64,000 bases of DNA from contig NZ_CP119754.1 of the NCBI RefSeq assembly GCF_029319185.1, positions 558,001 through 622,000 on the forward strand, read 5' to 3'. Of the stretch, positions 61,785-64,000 are shown one piece after another. Numbering within the stretch: position 1 is the stretch's first letter; every line of letters begins with the position of its first letter. The position numbers and the translations under genes were made by a program. This stretch comes from Superficieibacter sp. HKU1 (GTDB lineage: Bacteria; Pseudomonadota; Gammaproteobacteria; Enterobacterales; Enterobacteriaceae). The notes under the pieces are model-generated. The model ran no database searches, was not told the origin of the DNA, and worked only from the letters and a program-made list of their open reading frames with translations.

Positions 61785-62147
61785 ATGGAACAGATTACCG
61801 TAGTGATTGGCGACCGTTTGGGTAAAGGCCAGAAAGTCGCGGCAGGCGTAGAGAAAGCAGGCGGACGCGCGGTGGTCGTGCCGGGCGTGGCGGCGGATAT
61901 GAAGCTCGGCGACGTGATGAAAGCAGAGAACGCCACCTTTGGCATCTCCTTCTGCGGCAGCGGCGGCGCGGGCGCGATCACCGCGCAGAACAAGTACGGC
62001 TATAAAGCGAAATACGGGATGCGTTCGGTCGACGAAGGCGTTACCGCCATCAACGAAGGCTGCAACGTGCTGGGCTTCGGCTTTATGGACAAGGAAGAGC
62101 TGGGCGAGCGTCTGGTACAGGCGTGGCAGAAGAAGCACGGCGCATAA
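61785..62147 (+). CDS. SFCGS-family glycine-rich protein
   Basis: 120 residues, soluble alpha/beta. N-terminal strand ITVVIGDRLGKGQKVAAG and the family hallmark SFCGSGGAGA at 55-64 with Cys57 are clear. It is related to the DUF2620/YhfU group. The loop Cys-Gly-x-Gly after a hydrophobic strand recalls the phosphocysteine loop of PTS IIB proteins (inference). Start 61785 after AAGGAG. It ends 2 bp before the next gene. Confidence 0.8.
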   Translation: MEQITVVIGDRLGKGQKVAAGVEKAGGRAVVVPGVAADMKLGDVMKAENATFGISFCGSGGAGAITAQNKYGYKAKYGMRSVDEGVTAINEGCNVLGFGFMDKEELGERLVQAWQKKHGA

Positions 62148-62149
62148 GC

Positions 62150-62449
62150 ATGAAAGAACAATTCACCACCACGGTGAGAGTGAAGGGCAAAGGTGAGGCC
62201 AAATCGCGTGCCTTTGCCGATGCCCTGAACCACGTTCAGGCGGCAGTGATGAAGTCCTCGCCGCATATTTTACTGCGTATTGAGCCACAGGATGTGCAGG
62301 TCGTTCATGCGCATGAAACGGTGCGTAAAGAAGCCTTTCTGTTCTTCTTTTTGCGCCGCGAAAGACGCACGTACAGCGTGGAGCTGGACGTCACCGTCAA
62401 CGTGACCGCCATCGATCTTGATAAGGTCGATTTCGTCACGCAACGCTGA
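62150..62449 (+). CDS. DUF4312-family protein
   Basis: 99 residues, soluble, basic. N-terminal beta strands (QFTTTVRVKGKGEAKSRAFADALNHVQ) and a C-terminal half with FLFFFLRRERRTYSVELDVTVNV. Function unknown; always found with SFCGS, DUF4311 and DUF4310 proteins. Start MKEQFTT at 62150, 2 bp after the SFCGS stop. Confidence 0.78.
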   Translation: MKEQFTTTVRVKGKGEAKSRAFADALNHVQAAVMKSSPHILLRIEPQDVQVVHAHETVRKEAFLFFFLRRERRTYSVELDVTVNVTAIDLDKVDFVTQR

Positions 62450-62471
62450 TCCTCAATAAAAGGGCGGAACC

Positions 62472-63248
62472 ATGTTCCTGATAATTTTAATAAAATCGCT
62501 CATCATCGGCGGCCTGGTTGGCGTCGGTGTGGGAGCCGGGGCTGCACGCATGTTTCATGCACCCACCACGCAGGGGATGGGGGCATTTCGTACGTTGGGC
62601 GAGCTGAACTCCTGTGAAGGCGATCCGGCGTCGCACTTCTCTTTTGGTCTGGGCTTTTTCTTTAACGCCTGGGCATCGTCGGTTGCGGCAGGGTCGTTCA
62701 CCCAGGATGTCGATCACCGCATTATCCCGAACTGGGGCGCGGCGGCGCTGATGATCAAAAACCGCAACGTCGGCGAGACGCTGCACGATCCGAAAAAAAT
62801 GGCTATCGCCTGCGGCATTATCGGCACCATCGTCGTGACCTTCCTCAACCTCACCGCGTCCTCGGTGCCGGAATTCCTACAGGTCACCGCCGTTAAGGTA
62901 CTGGTACCGGCCGCTAACCTGCTGGTGAACACCGTCATGCCGGTGATCTTCTGGCTGGCGGCCATCGACGCGGGCAAAAAATCGGGCTTCTGGGCGACGA
63001 TTTTCGGTGGTGCAGCGCAGCTGATCATGGGCAACGCCGTTCCGGGCCTGGTGCTGGGGATCCTGATTGGTAAAGGCGTGGAAGAGAGCGGCTGGAACCG
63101 CGTTACCAAAGTAATGATGGCCGCTATCGTCGCGCTGTTTGTACTGAGCGCCTTCTTCCGCGGCTTCGACATGAAAATGATCGAATCCTTCCATCTGACC
63201 GTGCCGAACTGGCTCGATCTGATCCACAACTCGCTCAGCGGTAAATAA
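62472..63248 (+). CDS. DUF4311-family integral membrane protein
   Basis: 258 residues. About seven membrane helices, with an N-terminal Gly-rich one (SLIIGGLVGVGVGAGAARMF) and a long cytoplasmic or periplasmic loop with FGLGFFFNAWASSVAAGSFTQDVDHR. Proposed here to be one half of a transporter with DUF4310. Starts 22 bp after DUF4312 and ends 11 bp before DUF4310. Confidence 0.8.
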   Translation: MFLIILIKSLIIGGLVGVGVGAGAARMFHAPTTQGMGAFRTLGELNSCEGDPASHFSFGLGFFFNAWASSVAAGSFTQDVDHRIIPNWGAAALMIKNRNVGETLHDPKKMAIACGIIGTIVVTFLNLTASSVPEFLQVTAVKVLVPAANLLVNTVMPVIFWLAAIDAGKKSGFWATIFGGAAQLIMGNAVPGLVLGILIGKGVEESGWNRVTKVMMAAIVALFVLSAFFRGFDMKMIESFHLTVPNWLDLIHNSLSGK

Positions 63249-63259
63249 CGGAGACGGCA

Positions 63260-63904
63260 ATGGAACAGAATAAAGGGTTTTGGTATGCCGACTGGTCGTT
63301 CCCGTTCTTCGTTGGCCTGCTCTCGTCCGGCGTGTTTGCCGGGACGCACATGTACTACCTCTACGGCATCGGCGCGTTTAACGAAGTGGCGTTTGTCTCG
63401 ATGCTGCGTGCGGGGATTGATACCGGCGCGTACGGCGCGGTAGCGGCCTTCGGTGCCAGCTTCCTCTTTGCCCGTATTATCGAAGGCTCGCTGGTGGGGA
63501 TCCTCGATATCGGCGGCGCGATCCAGACCGGCGTGGGCCTTGGCGTGCCGGCGCTGCTGCTGGGAGCAGGCATTATGTTCCCGGTGACTAACTTTATCGC
63601 CTCGCTGATCACCGGGCTGGTGATTGGTCTGGCGATTGGCTACCTGATCATTCTGGCGCGTAAGTTCACCATCAACCAGAGCGATTCCACCTACGGCGCG
63701 GACGTGATGATGGGCGCGGGCAACGCGTCTGGTCGTTTCCTGGGGCCACTGATTATCCTCAGCGCGATGGCGGCGTCGATTCCTATCGGTATCGGCTCGC
63801 TGGTGGGGGCACTGCTGTTCTATATCTGGCAGAAGCCGATCACCGGCGGCGCGATCCTCGGCGCGATGATCTTAGGCTCGATTTTCCCGGTCGCCATCAG
63901 TTAA
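63260..63904 (+). CDS. DUF4310-family integral membrane protein
   Basis: 214 residues with about six membrane helices. Gly/Ala-rich helices and the repeated GVGLGVPALLLGAG type pattern suggest a channel-like or carrier fold. Function unknown. Likely partner of DUF4311. A hairpin follows before the amidohydrolase gene. Confidence 0.8.
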   Translation: MEQNKGFWYADWSFPFFVGLLSSGVFAGTHMYYLYGIGAFNEVAFVSMLRAGIDTGAYGAVAAFGASFLFARIIEGSLVGILDIGGAIQTGVGLGVPALLLGAGIMFPVTNFIASLITGLVIGLAIGYLIILARKFTINQSDSTYGADVMMGAGNASGRFLGPLIILSAMAASIPIGIGSLVGALLFYIWQKPITGGAILGAMILGSIFPVAIS

Positions 63905-63909
63905 CCCGA

Positions 63910-63929
63910 GCGGGCGCAGCCGCGCCCGC
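63910..63929 (+). repeat. Hairpin between DUF4310 and the amidohydrolase gene
   Basis: GCGGGCGC / GCGCCCGC with a four-base loop, no T-run. It may separate expression of the membrane part from the enzyme part. Confidence 0.6.
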
Positions 63930-63946
63930 CTTTACAGGAGAAAGCT

Positions 63947-64000
63947 ATGTTTGATTTACTCCTGCGCCGCGCGCGTCTGGTCGATGATACCGTCACCGAT
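63947..64000 (+). CDS. Amidohydrolase/deacetylase-type metallohydrolase (5' end only)
   Basis: Only the first 18 codons are present (MFDLLLRRARLVDDTVTD). This is the N-terminal beta strand typical of dihydroorotase-like amidohydrolases (D-L-L-x-R-x-A-R-L-V-D). The Shine-Dalgarno AGGAGA is 6 bp upstream. In this gene cluster elsewhere the next gene is an amidohydrolase/deacetylase, then a DgaE-type ammonia lyase and a KDGP aldolase. Confidence 0.6.
   Translation, partial: MFDLLLRRARLVDDTVTD

Noticed and set aside
1..64000. CRISPR arrays, tRNA/rRNA genes, insertion sequences, prophage genes
   Set aside because: No spaced direct repeats of CRISPR type, no tRNA cloverleaf with a CCA end or rRNA sequence, and no transposase or phage structural reading frame was found.

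Overview
This window is chromosomal DNA from a gammaproteobacterium of the family Enterobacteriaceae. Almost every protein can be lined up end to end with a known E. coli/Salmonella protein, and several gene orders are those of E. coli K-12: csrD-mreBCD-yhdE-rng-yhdP-tldD-aaeRXAB, argR/mdh, degSQ-zapG/zapE-rplM-rpsI-sspAB, and gltDB-yhcC. The GC-rich coding sequence and BIME/REP repeats of the CGCC..TTACCCGGCCTAC type fit the Citrobacter/Enterobacter/Salmonella group. I cannot fix the genus from sequence alone. No rRNA, tRNA, CRISPR array, insertion sequence or prophage was seen.

Layout. 1-18.4 kb: the start of msrP, acuI, csrD, the cell-shape operon mreBCD with yhdE, rng, yhdP and tldD, then the aromatic-acid efflux locus aaeR/aaeXAB. 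18.5-20 kb: a GabD-like aldehyde dehydrogenase that K-12 lacks at this position. 20-30.3 kb: yhcO, two yhcN paralogues, argR/mdh, degS-degQ, zapG/zapE, rplM-rpsI, sspA-sspB. 30.4-36 kb: the sialic acid locus nanR-nanA-nanT-nanQ, in which nanE and nanK are internal-deletion remnants. It is flanked by a direct repeat made of the 3' ends of yhcG and gltD. 36-43.7 kb: gltD-gltB and yhcC.

Between yhcC (ends 43708) and ppa (ends 43751) the K-12 gene order breaks. From ppa onward the genes are those found in K-12 near 96 min: ppa, the galactofuranose ABC transporter ytfQRT-yjfF, fbp, mpl, darP, pmbA/tldE and cybC. Accessory genes are interspersed: a flagellar-regulon chemoreceptor with no periplasmic sensor domain, two small membrane proteins, and a secreted aldose-epimerase-like protein. 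The rearrangement places tldD and its partner tldE (pmbA) about 42 kb apart.

After cybC, the K-12 neighbours nrdG/nrdD are absent. Instead there is a LysR regulator, an NTF2-like protein, a lipoprotein-like DNA/RNA endonuclease, and at the right edge a six-gene operon running off the window: PRD protein, SFCGS glycine-rich protein, DUF4312, DUF4311 and DUF4310 membrane proteins, and an amidohydrolase. This operon is a conserved but functionally uncharacterised system and is the best candidate for new biology here. A CRP-type site and a perfect 20-bp palindrome precede it.

Control signals that can be read directly include the triple GGTATA NanR operator before nanA, a GalR/GalS-type operator before ytfQ, a sigma-28 promoter before the chemoreceptor, CRP-type sites before aaeX and gltB, and several intrinsic terminators.
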